Assembly: GCA_018268775.1 (NCBI GenBank)
Contig: JAFDVV010000028.1
Span: 1 to 55,136, forward strand
DNA from: Acidobacteriota bacterium
Lineage (GTDB): Bacteria > Acidobacteriota > Terriglobia > Terriglobales > Acidobacteriaceae
DNA length: 55,136 nucleotides
Reading direction: 5' to 3'
The notes beneath the pieces are model-generated. The model ran no database searches. It saw only the letters and a program-made list of their open reading frames with translations, and was not told the DNA's origin. This document shows positions 41,218 to 50,629 of this stretch, piece by piece; position 1 is the stretch's first letter, and the number at the start of each line of letters is the position of its first letter. The position numbers and the translations under genes are program-made.

Positions 41218-44097
41218 TCAAAACTCGTAGTCAAGCGAGAACTGGATTCGGCGAGCGGTGGATGCCGCGATGGGGCTTGCAAAGCCGGGTGCACGTTGCG
41301 CTCCCAGGCCAAAGGCCGTGTTCAGCAGCGACACGTTGCGATGGTTGAGGAGGTTGAAGGATTCGGCCACGAGGTCGAGGTGGCCGCCTGCGATTGGGAT
41401 CATCTTCAAGACGCGCAGATCGACATCGACTCTCACGGGGCCGGAGAGAGAGTTTCTTACGTACCCGAGAGGGCGTGCGGCGAAGGGAAGGATGTGTTCG
41501 CGATTGCTGTCGAGCCCGGTGACCGGGTTGCTGCGGAATCCGCTTGAGATGCTGACGACCGGCGCGAACTCGAGTCCGGTGAGAGCTTTCATGATGGGGC
41601 CGGGGTGTGCATTTTTGGCCGCGTCGAGGGGGTCGCCAAGGTCGGGGCCGATGAGCCATAGGCCGCTCAGCGTAAACCGGTGGCGCTGGTCCTGGAGAGA
41701 GCGCGCGCGCTCGTCGTGCAGAGCGGATGGATTTTGCGGCTGCTCCGCGTCGGAGGAGGCATCGTCGATGGTCTTCGAGAAGGTGTAACCCGCGAGGACC
41801 TGAAGATCGTCCTGAAACTGGCGGTTGAGTGTGATCGTGGCCCCGTTGAACGAAGAGTGGGCAGAGGTGGCGAACTGGTTGATTGCGTCGAATGCCGGGT
41901 CGATGCGGGATGCGGTAAACGCTGGCCGCCCGAGCTGCTGCGGCGTTGGAGACGAGATGCCGACGGCGGCGGCGTTGGCGGCGGTGAGCAATACAGGCGA
42001 CGCAAGGTTGATGTTGCCGGCGCGGCCCAGCCTGACGCCGTGGACGGATTGATACTCGGCGGTCAGCGTGGTTTCGAGGGGCAGGGCCTGTTCGACACTG
42101 AACGAGGCCACTTCGCTGTATGGGTTGCGCAGTCCGGATTGCGCACGCCAGATGCTGGGCGCGACCCCGGGGAGGGCGCTGGAGGAGATACTGCCGTTCT
42201 GCTGGAAGAGAGTGGCGGCGGCTGTGTCCTCGACGATCTGGCTGAAGCTGTGGGCGCCGTCGAACTCCAGCAGGCGATTGATGGTAGCAATTTGGAAGCG
42301 GTCGTAGAAGATGCCGAAGCCGGTGCGCACGACCGTCGACTTCCACGGCGTCCACGCCAGGCCGAGGCGCGGGCTGAAGTTCAGCGCGTCCTGCGGCAGG
42401 GATGAAGGCAGCCGGTTGTATTCGTAACGGATGCCGTAGTCGAGGGTCAGCGAAGAGGAGTTCGTCCAGTGGTCCTGTGCGAAGGCGGCGAATCGCACCG
42501 CACTGAGGTTGGTATTGAAGTTGCCGAAGCTCTGCGAGAAGAAGTCCGCATTGCCCGCCTGAAGGGCCGCGAGGCTGGCAAAGGCGAAGAAGCCCTGAGA
42601 GCCGTCCGTAACGCGTGTTCGCAGCGCGACGCGATCGGCACGTCCGCCGAGCTGAAACAGGTGCCGCCTCCGTTGCAGCGAGACGGAGTCCGCAAGCTCG
42701 AGGTGCGTCTCAAAGCGCCGGCCGTTGCCAGAGTACGGCGTTCCCAGCAGGGCGACGCCGGGGATGAGGATTCCCGGCCCGGATGCCTGGTTGGTCCTCT
42801 GTACAGCGCGACGCTGCGCAAGTTCGAAGCTCAGCTTGTTCAAGAACACACTGCTGACGGTCGAGGTCAGCGTTCCGTTGAGGCTGTTGTCCGCAATGAA
42901 CGAGGAGCCGCGCGCCGTCCAGTCGGTAAGCTCGTCGGTGTGAAAGGCGTCGTTGACGTTGCGGCCATTGGTGAAGGCATAGCGCAACATGACGGCCTGG
43001 CGTGTCGTCAGCGTTCGGTCTACGCGGCCGGAGAGCTCCGTCTCCTGATCGGTCGTGGGAAAGAAGCCGCCGTGGAGTGTGAGGTCCGGCAGGGGGCCGT
43101 GCTGCTTCAGCGCGGCATTGATGGCGCTGAGCGTTGAGGGTTTGAGGTCGTTGGTGTCCTCGCCACGGGCGATCTCCTGTTCGGCGGCGACGTAGTAGAA
43201 CATCCTGTCGCGTTGCATGGGGCCTCCCAGCGCCGCACCGGCGCGGACGCGGCTCTCGTCTGGCTTAGATGGATTGAGCCCGAGCGGCGGCGTTGCGTTC
43301 AGCGCGCCGTTCTGCACGAAGACGAAGGCGTCTCCATGGATGCGGTTCAACCCCGAGCGCGTCTGCACGTCGATGGAGCCCCCGGCGCCTCCGCCGGACT
43401 GCGCCGAAAAGCCGTGATTGACGATCTGAAAATCGCTGATGGCCTCGGGCGAGAGCTGGGTGCGGCTCCCGCCACTGTACTCGTCGTTGTCGTTCACCTC
43501 GTCAAGGTAGACTGCGTTGCTGCCTGGACGAAGTCCGCCGAAGCTGAAGCTCCCCGTGTTCTGGACGAGACCTTGCTGCTGTAGAGCCGGATTGGCGGCG
43601 GCGACCTGGGGAGAGAGCAGGACGAAGCTCAGGTAGTTTCGGCTGGGTATGGGCAGCTCTTCGACGCGGTCGCGGTCGATGTTGACGACGGAGGAGGTTT
43701 GCGAGGTATCGAAGCTGAGGGGGGCGGCGCTGACGGTCACTGTCTGTTGCGCACCGGCGACCGCGAGCCGGATAGAGAGATGCGTGGTGCGCCCCACCGC
43801 GACGATCACGGGAGACTCCTCGTGCGGAGAGAAGCCGGCAGCGGCTGCCTTGAGGGTGTAGCTCCCGCTGGGAAGCTCCTTGAGGAGAAACGAGCCATCG
43901 GCAGAGGACGAGACAGCACGCGCGGGGCCGTCGATACCGGTCAGCGTCACGGTCGCACCAGAGACAGGATTGCCGTCCGGCGCAGAGACTGTTCCATTGA
44001 CGGTTCCGGTGCTGCTGGTCTGCGCGACGCAGACGATGGAGGATGCTGCCCAAACGGCGGACAGCACCCAACGACGAAGGGTTCTTGAAGCTGACAT
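41218..44097 (-). CDS. TonB-dependent outer-membrane receptor with CarboxypepD_reg domain
   Basis: A 959-residue protein: signal peptide (1-26), a carboxypeptidase-regulatory beta-sandwich (TVNGTVSAPDGNPVSGATVTL, residues 33-120), the plug (RVEELPIPSRNYLSFVLLSPQVAAANP on) and a large beta-barrel ending SLDYEF with terminal Phe, the pattern for BamA recognition. This Oar-like layout is abundant in acidobacteria and is thought to import or bind large oligomeric substrates. Lacks a visible TonB box. A 102-residue membrane protein lies upstream in the same direction. Confidence 0.92.
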   Translation of the reverse strand: MSASRTLRRWVLSAVWAASSIVCVAQTSSTGTVNGTVSAPDGNPVSGATVTLTGIDGPARAVSSSADGSFLLKELPSGSYTLKAAAAGFSPHEESPVIVAVGRTTHLSIRLAVAGAQQTVTVSAAPLSFDTSQTSSVVNIDRDRVEELPIPSRNYLSFVLLSPQVAAANPALQQQGLVQNTGSFSFGGLRPGSNAVYLDEVNDNDEYSGGSRTQLSPEAISDFQIVNHGFSAQSGGGAGGSIDVQTRSGLNRIHGDAFVFVQNGALNATPPLGLNPSKPDESRVRAGAALGGPMQRDRMFYYVAAEQEIARGEDTNDLKPSTLSAINAALKQHGPLPDLTLHGGFFPTTDQETELSGRVDRTLTTRQAVMLRYAFTNGRNVNDAFHTDELTDWTARGSSFIADNSLNGTLTSTVSSVFLNKLSFELAQRRAVQRTNQASGPGILIPGVALLGTPYSGNGRRFETHLELADSVSLQRRRHLFQLGGRADRVALRTRVTDGSQGFFAFASLAALQAGNADFFSQSFGNFNTNLSAVRFAAFAQDHWTNSSSLTLDYGIRYEYNRLPSSLPQDALNFSPRLGLAWTPWKSTVVRTGFGIFYDRFQIATINRLLEFDGAHSFSQIVEDTAAATLFQQNGSISSSALPGVAPSIWRAQSGLRNPYSEVASFSVEQALPLETTLTAEYQSVHGVRLGRAGNINLASPVLLTAANAAAVGISSPTPQQLGRPAFTASRIDPAFDAINQFATSAHSSFNGATITLNRQFQDDLQVLAGYTFSKTIDDASSDAEQPQNPSALHDERARSLQDQRHRFTLSGLWLIGPDLGDPLDAAKNAHPGPIMKALTGLEFAPVVSISSGFRSNPVTGLDSNREHILPFAARPLGYVRNSLSGPVRVDVDLRVLKMIPIAGGHLDLVAESFNLLNHRNVSLLNTAFGLGAQRAPGFASPIAASTARRIQFSLDYEF

Positions 44098-44201
44098 CCT
44101 GCTCTCTCCAAAAACTGACTAATGCCCGCGCGTCGACGCACAGGCACAAGCGACACGGACGCGCCAGCGGCACATCCAAAGAAGGCGCGGTTCAGCGCGG
44201 A

Positions 44202-44510
44202 TCAGATTCGGAGTGGAGTCAGATGAGGAGGAAGGAAGATGCCGGCGTCCGGCAGAGAGCCGAAGAAGATGCTTCCGTCAGCCGGATATTGAGTCGTCGG
44301 CCCTGCAACGAGCTTGTTGCGTAGCGATCGCGCCGCAAGGAGCATGCACACAACCAGGACGAGACACAGAACGGCGACCAGCGCAAAGAGGCCAAGCTCC
44401 GTGTCGTTCGAGATTCCCGGGGCGTCCCAGCGGTCGAAGAACTCCGACAGAGGCGCAAGAAACATCGTCAGCAGGAAGAGCAAAGTGCCGAACTGGAGAA
44501 GACGCCTCAT
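44202..44510 (-). CDS. Small membrane protein upstream of the TonB receptor
   Basis: A 102-residue protein with two transmembrane helices: LLQFGTLLFLLTMFLAPLSEFF and ELGLFALVAVLCLVLVVCMLLAA, with a Pro/Gly-rich C-terminal tail (FFGSLPDAGIFLPPHLTPL). Not recognised. It lies between the FemAB-like gene (69 bp) and the TonB receptor (104 bp), all on the minus strand, so the three may share a transcript. Confidence 0.68.
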   Translation of the reverse strand: MRRLLQFGTLLFLLTMFLAPLSEFFDRWDAPGISNDTELGLFALVAVLCLVLVVCMLLAARSLRNKLVAGPTTQYPADGSIFFGSLPDAGIFLPPHLTPLRI

Positions 44511-44579
44511 ACGGCGATGATATCCGATTCGCGAGTTGGCCCTGAGCCATTCCTGAATTTCGTAAACGCCGCTCGCCGC

Positions 44580-45716
44580 TCAGCGTGGCCGCGTCGTCTT
44601 CCATTCGAGGCCGCCCTCTTCGAAGAACTCGTTGATGGGGTTTTCTTTGGGTACGTAGCGCTTGAAGAGCGCGGGAACCTGGCGGGCGACGGGGTTGTCG
44701 CGCATCACGAAGAGGTCGGTGCAGCGCTCCTGCACGAAGGCGTGGCTCATGGAGTGGGAGGTGCCGCCCTCGAAGTACATCCTCCGTGTGCCGCGCGTCA
44801 GCTCATGCTCGATCAGGAAGGAGCGCATGACGGTACCGAGGGAGTAAGGCTTCATATCGTTGCGGTTGATCTGCCAGAACATCTCCATGTTGCGGTCGGC
44901 GCGCAGGCCGCCGACGAGCGAGAGCCAGCGGCCGTCGCGGTCGCGCAGGCCTGAAAAGACGGGCTGATCCAGCTCGTGGAAGGAATCGTACTTCCATCCT
45001 GCAAGCTCTTCTGTCGAAGGGTAGGAGGAGATACGATTCAGATCGAGGAAGTCCTCACGGGAGATCGTCGCTTCTGGAACGAACTCGCAGCCGAGGTCTT
45101 TTTCCGCGCGGCGGCGATAGTAGCGGAGGTGGTTTCTCGTGCGCGCGCCCATCTGGGACAGCGTCTCGTCGAAGGTCTGCTTGAGCTGGAGATACTCGGG
45201 AACGACCCTCTCTCGGCTGGCCCATTGCAGGGCGTGGCCGGAGCCATCGAGAAGATCGGTCAGGGCCGGTCCGTCGTTGCGGAAGGTCAACAGGATGGCT
45301 TGTGCCCCCTGGTCGAGCAGCGTGCGGCAGACGAGCCACGCAAACTGCGGGCTGTCGACCGGCGGCGGAACCAGCGTTCGGCGGCCTGTGTTGTCGAACG
45401 AGGCGAAGATGCGCATCCCGACGCCTGCGATGCGATGTTCGTAGAGCAACATCGCAGCCTGGGCCTTGGGAGACGATCCTGCACCGAGACCCCTGGCCAG
45501 CATCACCATGCAGGGAGATTTCTTGCGGACATCCAGCCATGACAGGAAGTAGCCCAGATTGTCGAGGGCACCCGGATGGCCGCAGCAACGGCCAAGATCG
45601 CTCAGGGCCGGCTGCGCGCTAAGGATCGACGCGGAATCGCGTAGAACAAGGGGCGACCCAGATCTCCCGGAGGGCGCGGAGAACCGGTTCGATTGTTCAA
45701 GTGCAACAAGTGACAT
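44580..45716 (-). CDS. FemAB/GNAT-superfamily protein, paralogue A
   Basis: A 378-residue protein. The segment MGARTRNHLRYYRRRAEKDLGCEF followed by EATISREDFLDLNRISSYPS, FSGLRDRDGRWLSLVGGLR, MEMFWQINRNDM and FEGGTSHSMSHAF has the layout of acetyltransferases of the FemAB/BcsL type (arginine-rich RNxLRRYxR motif, then the GNAT-like beta sheet). Substrate unknown: an acyl-CoA or aminoacyl donor, acting perhaps on a cell-surface polymer. A paralogue at 50860-51999 shares these blocks almost verbatim. No transmembrane segment. Confidence 0.78.
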   Translation of the reverse strand: MSLVALEQSNRFSAPSGRSGSPLVLRDSASILSAQPALSDLGRCCGHPGALDNLGYFLSWLDVRKKSPCMVMLARGLGAGSSPKAQAAMLLYEHRIAGVGMRIFASFDNTGRRTLVPPPVDSPQFAWLVCRTLLDQGAQAILLTFRNDGPALTDLLDGSGHALQWASRERVVPEYLQLKQTFDETLSQMGARTRNHLRYYRRRAEKDLGCEFVPEATISREDFLDLNRISSYPSTEELAGWKYDSFHELDQPVFSGLRDRDGRWLSLVGGLRADRNMEMFWQINRNDMKPYSLGTVMRSFLIEHELTRGTRRMYFEGGTSHSMSHAFVQERCTDLFVMRDNPVARQVPALFKRYVPKENPINEFFEEGGLEWKTTRPR

Positions 45717-45904
45717 TCAGGGAGCACCTGGGCCTTTTCGTTTTTCGCAAGCGTCAATGGGTTGCTCTGCTTTGAACTTTGGCAACTAGTACGATGGTCG
45801 GCCCATGAGGATGCAAATAATATACATCGTTAGGGTTATAAGGGAGCTCCGAGGTTTTGCCGCTTCCGCGGATATAATCGCGCCTGTTTCTGTTGCACCT
45901 GCGC

Positions 45905-46516
45905 TCATTTGGACTGCGGCCCTCTCCACCGCCACTGCGGATATGCGAGGCCGGCGAGGTGGTTCAGCGCCCACGCCTGCACCGTCAGCAGCACGACGGC
46001 GATCTCGATGACGACGAGATAGCGCGGCTCCGACAGAATGCCGAGGGCGACGATCAGCGTCGTCGCTCCGGCGGGAGGATGGTTGATGGAGAAGCCCGCC
46101 ATCAGCGCTCCGGTGAGCGATAGAGCCAACGCCGCGGCAAGGACACGCGGCCAGTAGATGCCGTGGACCGTGGCCTGAGAGAAGGTATTCATCCCGGTGA
46201 TCCAGAAGGCCCCGTATCCACAGACGAGGCCAATGGCGTGGCCAAAGACGGCGTTGCGCGGGCAGGAGGCCTCGGCCAGCGGAGAGAAGAAGAACAGGAA
46301 CGCCGTCGGGCCAAGCGAGGGGAAGACGAACGGGCTATGGGTCAGTTCGCCCAGCAGGGCCAGCAGCGCGATCGTCACGAAGCCGTTGATAAAGACGTAG
46401 GCGCACCACACCGCCCTCCTGGGGAAGTGCTTGAGAAGAAAGGGCAGCCGCAGCCGCTCCAGCAGAACGGCGACGTGGCCGAAGTCGTGAGGGGAGCGTT
46501 CTGTCTCAGTCGCCAT
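45905..46516 (-). CDS. HPP-family membrane protein
   Basis: A 203-residue protein with four or five transmembrane helices and the diagnostic HPPAGATTLIVALG following LSLTGALMAGFSIN. Members are small integral membrane proteins; plant relatives transport nitrite. The N-terminal 25 residues are soluble. A transport role for a small anion is an inference from the family. Transcribed on the minus strand, 188 bp downstream of the FemAB-like start. Confidence 0.87.
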   Translation of the reverse strand: MATETERSPHDFGHVAVLLERLRLPFLLKHFPRRAVWCAYVFINGFVTIALLALLGELTHSPFVFPSLGPTAFLFFFSPLAEASCPRNAVFGHAIGLVCGYGAFWITGMNTFSQATVHGIYWPRVLAAALALSLTGALMAGFSINHPPAGATTLIVALGILSEPRYLVVIEIAVVLLTVQAWALNHLAGLAYPQWRWRGPQSK

Positions 46517-46564
46517 AGATGGGAGATTTATGAGCCGTGGGGACCTTTCCTTGTCTGTTATAAG

Positions 46565-46661
46565 CCGTCATTGTGAGCCGTAGGCGAAGAATCCCGGTAG
46601 TTTGGTCCCAGGCGCTGGATAAACAAATGCGGGGATTCTTCACTGCGTTCAGAATGACGGC
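46565..46661. repeat. Family-1 repeat (GAAGAATCCC variant)
   Basis: Left CGTCATTGTGAGCCGTAGGC and GAAGAATCCC, right GGGGATTCTTCACTGCGTTC and AGAATGACGGC. Confidence 0.8.
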
Positions 46662-46691
46662 AGACGAGTTGCGTGAAGTCCATAACAGTCT

Positions 46692-48362
46692 TCACAGGTT
46701 GGGCAGAAGGTCGAAGAACTCGTCGTCTTCGTTCTTGCCGCCTTCTCCCTTGCCGACGACTTTCTCCGACTCGACGAACTCGATGCGCTCGATCCACTTG
46801 ACCATCTTGTAGCCGAGCTGGTCGTCGACGCGGAGGCGCAGCGGCGCTCCGTACTCCTCGCCGAGGGGCGCGCCGTTCATCTCGTAGGCGAGCATGGCGC
46901 CGGGCTTCAGGACGCTGGCGATGGCTTGCGTGTCGTAGTAACCGCCGCCGAAGAGTGCCGGGCCAAAGGAGTAGAACGCGATGGTCTTTGCCGAGGGCAG
47001 CGGCCGTGCCATCTCCACGATCTTGCTGAGCGAGATACCTCCCCAGGCTGCGATACCGGACCAGCCCTGGATGCAGTGGTGCATCGTCACGGTCTCGCTG
47101 CGGCCGATCTGCTCCATCTGTTCGAGCGACAGCTCCAGCGGGTTCTCCACCAGGCCGCCGACCTTCAGGCGGAAGTCGCGAAAGCCGTTGGCCTTGAGCG
47201 CGAGCCAGTCTTCGCGCACCGGCAGCATGCCGTTGGGCCACATGTGCGGAGAGACCTGACGCGCGCTGTATGTCTGCACCGGATCGAGACGATTGAGCGT
47301 GGCCAGCCAGAGTGGCAGCGAGATCGCCTTGTTCAGGTGCTGAACGCCGCGGGGCCGTCTCCACGCAATTTGGTGGGCGACGACCCACGTCAGGACGACG
47401 ACCGCAATCCCCGTAAGACCCAGCCACATTCCGAGCGACGTCGGCTCGTCCTTGCCGAGAACGATGTGGTTCATGTTGCGGACGAAGCCGGTCAGCACGA
47501 TCAGGGTGACGTGCACCACAAGAAAACAGGCAAAGCCCACCATCATCAGAAAGTGGATGGAGCGGGCCGACTGCCGTCCACCAAAGAGCTTTGCGAACCA
47601 CGGAGCGCGGTTGACCAGCGCCGGAGACATGCACATCCCCGTACAGATGGAGATAGGCGCCATGATGAAGACGGTGGAGAAGTAGGCGAGCTGCTGCAAG
47701 GCGTTGTAGCCGTAGAAACCGTTCGGCTCCGGTGGCAGCGTGAAGGTTGCGTAGTGGACGAAGGTCGCCCATGCCTCGGAAAAGATGGCAGGCGATGTGG
47801 GTACCAGACGCAGCCACTGGTCGGTCGTCAAGAGGCCGATCACGAAGACGATTCCCGTCAGGATGAATCCGTACACGTTGAGGAAGTGCCAGGACCGCGC
47901 CATGCCGATGGTGTGCTTGTAGCCGGGTAGCCCCAGCAAAGGCGAGAGATAGCGCGCATCGTCCTTTGCCGTCCACCGTTTGCCGACGGGAACCTTGAGC
48001 GGCGTAAAGCGGATCCACTCCGAGTTTGGGGTGCAGTCGTCGTTGAAGTAGAGGCGGGGATGGTCGGCCAAAATCGAAAGGCCGCTGCGGATGAGCATGG
48101 TGAGGAAGAGGAAGTTGAAAAAGTGCGTCCAGCGAATCCAGCCCGGGAAGCCGTGCGGGCCGCTGATCCTGCCCTGGTCGAGCGCCTCGTTGATGGCGAT
48201 GTGGGGCATCCCGAATACCAGCCGCTCGATCCACGCGGCGGCAAACAGTGCAACCACAATCGCCACCAGGGCATAGATGAAGCCGGGTTTGATCCACAGC
48301 CGATGCCTGCGATCATCCGGGTAGTAGACCTTGCGCCGTACCTCATCGGCAAACTGAATCAT
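46692..48362 (-). CDS. Cytochrome b561-like/molybdopterin oxidoreductase fusion
   Basis: A 556-residue protein. Residues 1-335 hold six transmembrane helices (about 27-47, 76-98, 159-179, 219-245, 268-292, 309-331) with His80, His159, His270 and His284 as possible heme ligands. Residues 360-556 are a sulfite-oxidase-fold molybdopterin domain with HHCIQGWSG (Cys430 is the likely Mo ligand) and GAPLRLRVDDQLGYK. Positive residues lie on the N-terminal, second, fourth and C-terminal loops, which puts both ends, and the Mo domain, in the cytoplasm. Related cytochrome/MsrP pairs are separate genes with a Tat-exported Mo subunit; there is no Tat signal here. The start 48362 lies behind GAGGAAGAGC. 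Substrate unknown. Confidence 0.85.
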   Translation of the reverse strand: MIQFADEVRRKVYYPDDRRHRLWIKPGFIYALVAIVVALFAAAWIERLVFGMPHIAINEALDQGRISGPHGFPGWIRWTHFFNFLFLTMLIRSGLSILADHPRLYFNDDCTPNSEWIRFTPLKVPVGKRWTAKDDARYLSPLLGLPGYKHTIGMARSWHFLNVYGFILTGIVFVIGLLTTDQWLRLVPTSPAIFSEAWATFVHYATFTLPPEPNGFYGYNALQQLAYFSTVFIMAPISICTGMCMSPALVNRAPWFAKLFGGRQSARSIHFLMMVGFACFLVVHVTLIVLTGFVRNMNHIVLGKDEPTSLGMWLGLTGIAVVVLTWVVAHQIAWRRPRGVQHLNKAISLPLWLATLNRLDPVQTYSARQVSPHMWPNGMLPVREDWLALKANGFRDFRLKVGGLVENPLELSLEQMEQIGRSETVTMHHCIQGWSGIAAWGGISLSKIVEMARPLPSAKTIAFYSFGPALFGGGYYDTQAIASVLKPGAMLAYEMNGAPLGEEYGAPLRLRVDDQLGYKMVKWIERIEFVESEKVVGKGEGGKNEDDEFFDLLPNL

Positions 48363-48542
48363 GCTCTTCCTCACAGATAAATCGAGATCGACAAGATGTT
48401 GCTTTCCAGCAGGTTCGATTCAGCACAGGTATACAGTTGATTTTCCGCAACAAGACTAGCAGGGCAGGAAGTTGCGAGACATGACTGAAGGCATAGACTG
48501 TGAAGGATGCAGGAAAAGTCACTGCGTAATGGCGCTGGAGCC

Positions 48543-49001
48543 ATGCCGAACCCACTGCCGGGTGCAGAGGGGGTTCCCCGTGTCCTGGGCTTCGACGTGG
48601 GCGACCGGCGGATCGGCATCGCGATCTCGGATCCGCTCGGGTACACGGCGCAACCCTTGCTGACGCTGCACCGGACCAACCGGCGGGCGGACATGAAGTC
48701 CGTGGGCAGGCTGCTGCGGCGGCATGGGGTGGGCGAGGCCGTCGTCGGCAACCCTCTCTATATGTCGGGAGACGTCAGTCCCCAGGCGTTGAAGGCGCAG
48801 GCCTTCGCCGACGACCTGCGGGCGGAGTTCGGGCTCACCGTTCACCTTTGGGACGAGCGCCTGACGACGACCGAGGCGCACCGGCACCTGGACGAGGCGG
48901 GCCACGCGGCTGGCCGGGAGCGGAAGGGGATCATCGACCAGGTAGCCGCCGTGTTGATTCTACAGAGCTTTCTGGACGCCAGGAGCGTGGCCGGCCGCTG
49001 A
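48543..49001 (+). CDS. ruvX: Holliday junction resolvase RuvX (YqgF)
   Basis: About 152 residues of the RuvX/YqgF RNase H fold: VLGFDVGDRRIGIAISDP, EAVVGNPLYMSGDVSP, LWDERLTTTEA and DQVAAVLILQSFL with acidic residues in the standard places. It is a putative resolvase of Holliday junctions and processes 16S rRNA ends in some bacteria. An in-frame ATG at 48507 is also possible; neither has a good ribosome binding site. Transcribed divergently from the Mo oxidoreductase and upstream of greA. Confidence 0.9.
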   Translation: MPNPLPGAEGVPRVLGFDVGDRRIGIAISDPLGYTAQPLLTLHRTNRRADMKSVGRLLRRHGVGEAVVGNPLYMSGDVSPQALKAQAFADDLRAEFGLTVHLWDERLTTTEAHRHLDEAGHAAGRERKGIIDQVAAVLILQSFLDARSVAGR

Positions 49002-49041
49002 ACCGGCTCTCATTGTGGGCGAAAACCGGACGCAAACATCG

Positions 49042-49118
49042 TATAATCGTATTTTCACCCCCATGCACGGATTCGAGCACGGGTGTAACAGACCCGGGCG
49101 GAAGCCGTGGTCATTTTT
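49042..49118 (+). promoter_or_regulatory. greA leader with TATAAT and nested stems
   Basis: TATAAT at 49042-49047, then nested hairpins (CACGG 49066-49070 / CCGTG 49105-49109, inner CGGGT 49080-49084 / ACCCG 49092-49096) followed by TTTTT at 49114-49118. No good -35 hexamer is seen at normal distance. This may be a promoter with a short attenuator-like leader. Confidence 0.4.
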
Positions 49119-49141
49119 AATGGGAAGGGCGGTAAAGCTCA

Positions 49142-49615
49142 ATGCCAGAACAGATCAAGAAACGGCTCGAAGAGGAGATTAAGCAGCTTGAGTACGAGCT
49201 GACGACCGAGCTTCCGGCCGAGATCAAGAAAGCCGTCGCCCTGGGCGACCTGAGCGAGAACGCCGAGTACCACATGGCCAAGCAGCGCCAGGTCTTCGTG
49301 AACGCGCGCCTGGGCCAGTTGAAGAAGCGCATGGGCGAGCTTGCGCTGGTGAACCTGACCAACATCCCCCACGACAAGGTCGGCTTTGGGGCGACGGTGA
49401 CGGTCTTCGACAGCTCGAAGGACGAGGAGATTGTTTACAAGCTGGTAACGAGCGAAGAGTCGGACGTGTCCAAGGGGTTAATCTCGACCACCTCGCCGAT
49501 CGGCCGCGCGCTGCTGGGCAAGCAGGTGGGCGACACGACAACTGTCGTGACTCCTAACGGCAAACGCGAGCTTGAGGTCCTGAAGCTGCTGACGATTCAC
49601 GACGCGGCGGAGTAG
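49142..49615 (+). CDS. greA: Transcription elongation factor GreA
   Basis: A 157-residue protein, normal GreA length: coiled-coil N-terminal domain (PEQIKKRLEEEIKQLEYELTTELPAEIKKAVALGDLSENAEYHMAKQRQ, containing the acidic D-SENaEY tip that reaches the RNA polymerase active site) and FKBP-like C-terminal domain (ISTTSPIGRALLGKQVGDTTTVVTPNG). It restarts backtracked polymerase by stimulating transcript cleavage. A GGGAAGGGCGG stretch lies upstream of ATG. Confidence 0.97.
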   Translation: MPEQIKKRLEEEIKQLEYELTTELPAEIKKAVALGDLSENAEYHMAKQRQVFVNARLGQLKKRMGELALVNLTNIPHDKVGFGATVTVFDSSKDEEIVYKLVTSEESDVSKGLISTTSPIGRALLGKQVGDTTTVVTPNGKRELEVLKLLTIHDAAE

Positions 49616-49641
49616 TTGGCGTAGGCTGATTTGATGTTCGG

Positions 49642-49738
49642 CCGTCATTCTGAGGCGCAGCCGAAGAATCCCTGTAGTTTCATCCTCTGGCACAGGGGCA
49701 AGAATACTGAGATTTTCCGCTTCGCTCAGAATGACGGA
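49642..49738. repeat. Family-1 repeat (GAAGAATCCC variant)
   Basis: Left CCGTCATTCTGAGGCGCAGC and GAAGAATCCCTG, right CCGCTTCGCTCAGAATGACGG. Confidence 0.85.
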
Positions 49739-49816
49739 GTACCAGGCTGGATGGCGGCAACATAGGTGGTTTCCCCATTATTGCCTCATCGAAGATAAAC
49801 TGGTAGACGGCAAGTA

Positions 49817-50449
49817 ATGACCTGGACAAGTGCATTCGGAAAGGGCAGCGGGTGGCTGCTGCAGAAGATCGTCAACGGGCTTGCGCTCTCCCGCATCTCG
49901 CCGAATACGCTGACCTTTATCGGTCTGATCATCAATATCATTGCGGCGCTGTTCTTCGGCTTTGCGCGCGGGCCGCACTCGAACCGCATGTTCTTCTACG
50001 CCGGTCTGATCATCATCGGCGCGGGGATCTTCGACATGGTGGACGGGCGCGTGGCGCGCGCGACCAACCAGGTGTCGGTCTTCGGTGCGTTCTTCGATTC
50101 GGTGATCGACCGCTACTCCGACGTTGCCATCTTCTTCGGCCTGCTGGTGTACTACGCTCGCGGCAACCGCCTGTTCTACGTGGGACTTGTGGCCTTTGTG
50201 ATGACGGCGTGCCTGATGGTGAGCTACACGCGCGCCCGGGCCGAGGCCCTGATAGGCACCTGCAAGGTCGGCTTTATGGAGCGGCCGGAGCGCATCGTCT
50301 GCGTGATTCTGGGCGCGCTGGGCAATAAATGGGGAGTGATGGCCGCGGCGCTGTGGGTGCTGGCCGTTTTCTCGACGATCACGGTCATTCACCGCATCCG
50401 GTATACGTACCTCGAGACGGAACGCCGCAAGCTGACCGCGGCATCGTAG
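49817..50449 (+). CDS. CDP-alcohol phosphatidyltransferase
   Basis: A 210-residue membrane protein with about six helices and the complete catalytic signature D-x2-DG-x2-AR-x8-G-x3-D-x3-D (DMVDGRVARATNQVSVF, then GAFFDSVIDRYSD). It condenses CDP-diacylglycerol with a polar alcohol at the inner membrane. The specific alcohol (inositol phosphate, glycerol phosphate or other) cannot be told from the signature. Transcribed alone after greA. Confidence 0.9.
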   Translation: MTWTSAFGKGSGWLLQKIVNGLALSRISPNTLTFIGLIINIIAALFFGFARGPHSNRMFFYAGLIIIGAGIFDMVDGRVARATNQVSVFGAFFDSVIDRYSDVAIFFGLLVYYARGNRLFYVGLVAFVMTACLMVSYTRARAEALIGTCKVGFMERPERIVCVILGALGNKWGVMAAALWVLAVFSTITVIHRIRYTYLETERRKLTAAS

Positions 50450-50490
50450 CCGCATCCGCTCCCACAAAAGCGAGTGCGTTCCCCCAACAA

Positions 50491-50629
50491 TTGTCATCCT
50501 GAGCGAAGGCACGAAGTGCCGCAGTCGAAGGACCTGCATTTTTTCATTGCGTATAGATTGCTCTTTTGGGAAGAGTGCAAATGCAGGTCCTTCGCCTGCG
50601 CGCTGCGCGCTTCGCTCAGGATGACAAAT
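50491..50629. repeat. Family-1 repeat, long copy
   Basis: Left TTGTCATCCTGAGCGAAGG and GTCGAAGGACCTGCATTT; right AAATGCAGGTCCTTCGCCTG and TTCGCTCAGGATGACAA. It fills part of the 410-bp gap before the second FemAB-like gene; the rest holds the hairpin below. Confidence 0.9.

Noticed and set aside
45872..45877. TATAAT as a forward promoter
   Set aside because: No gene starts on the plus strand downstream and there is no -35 hexamer at normal distance.
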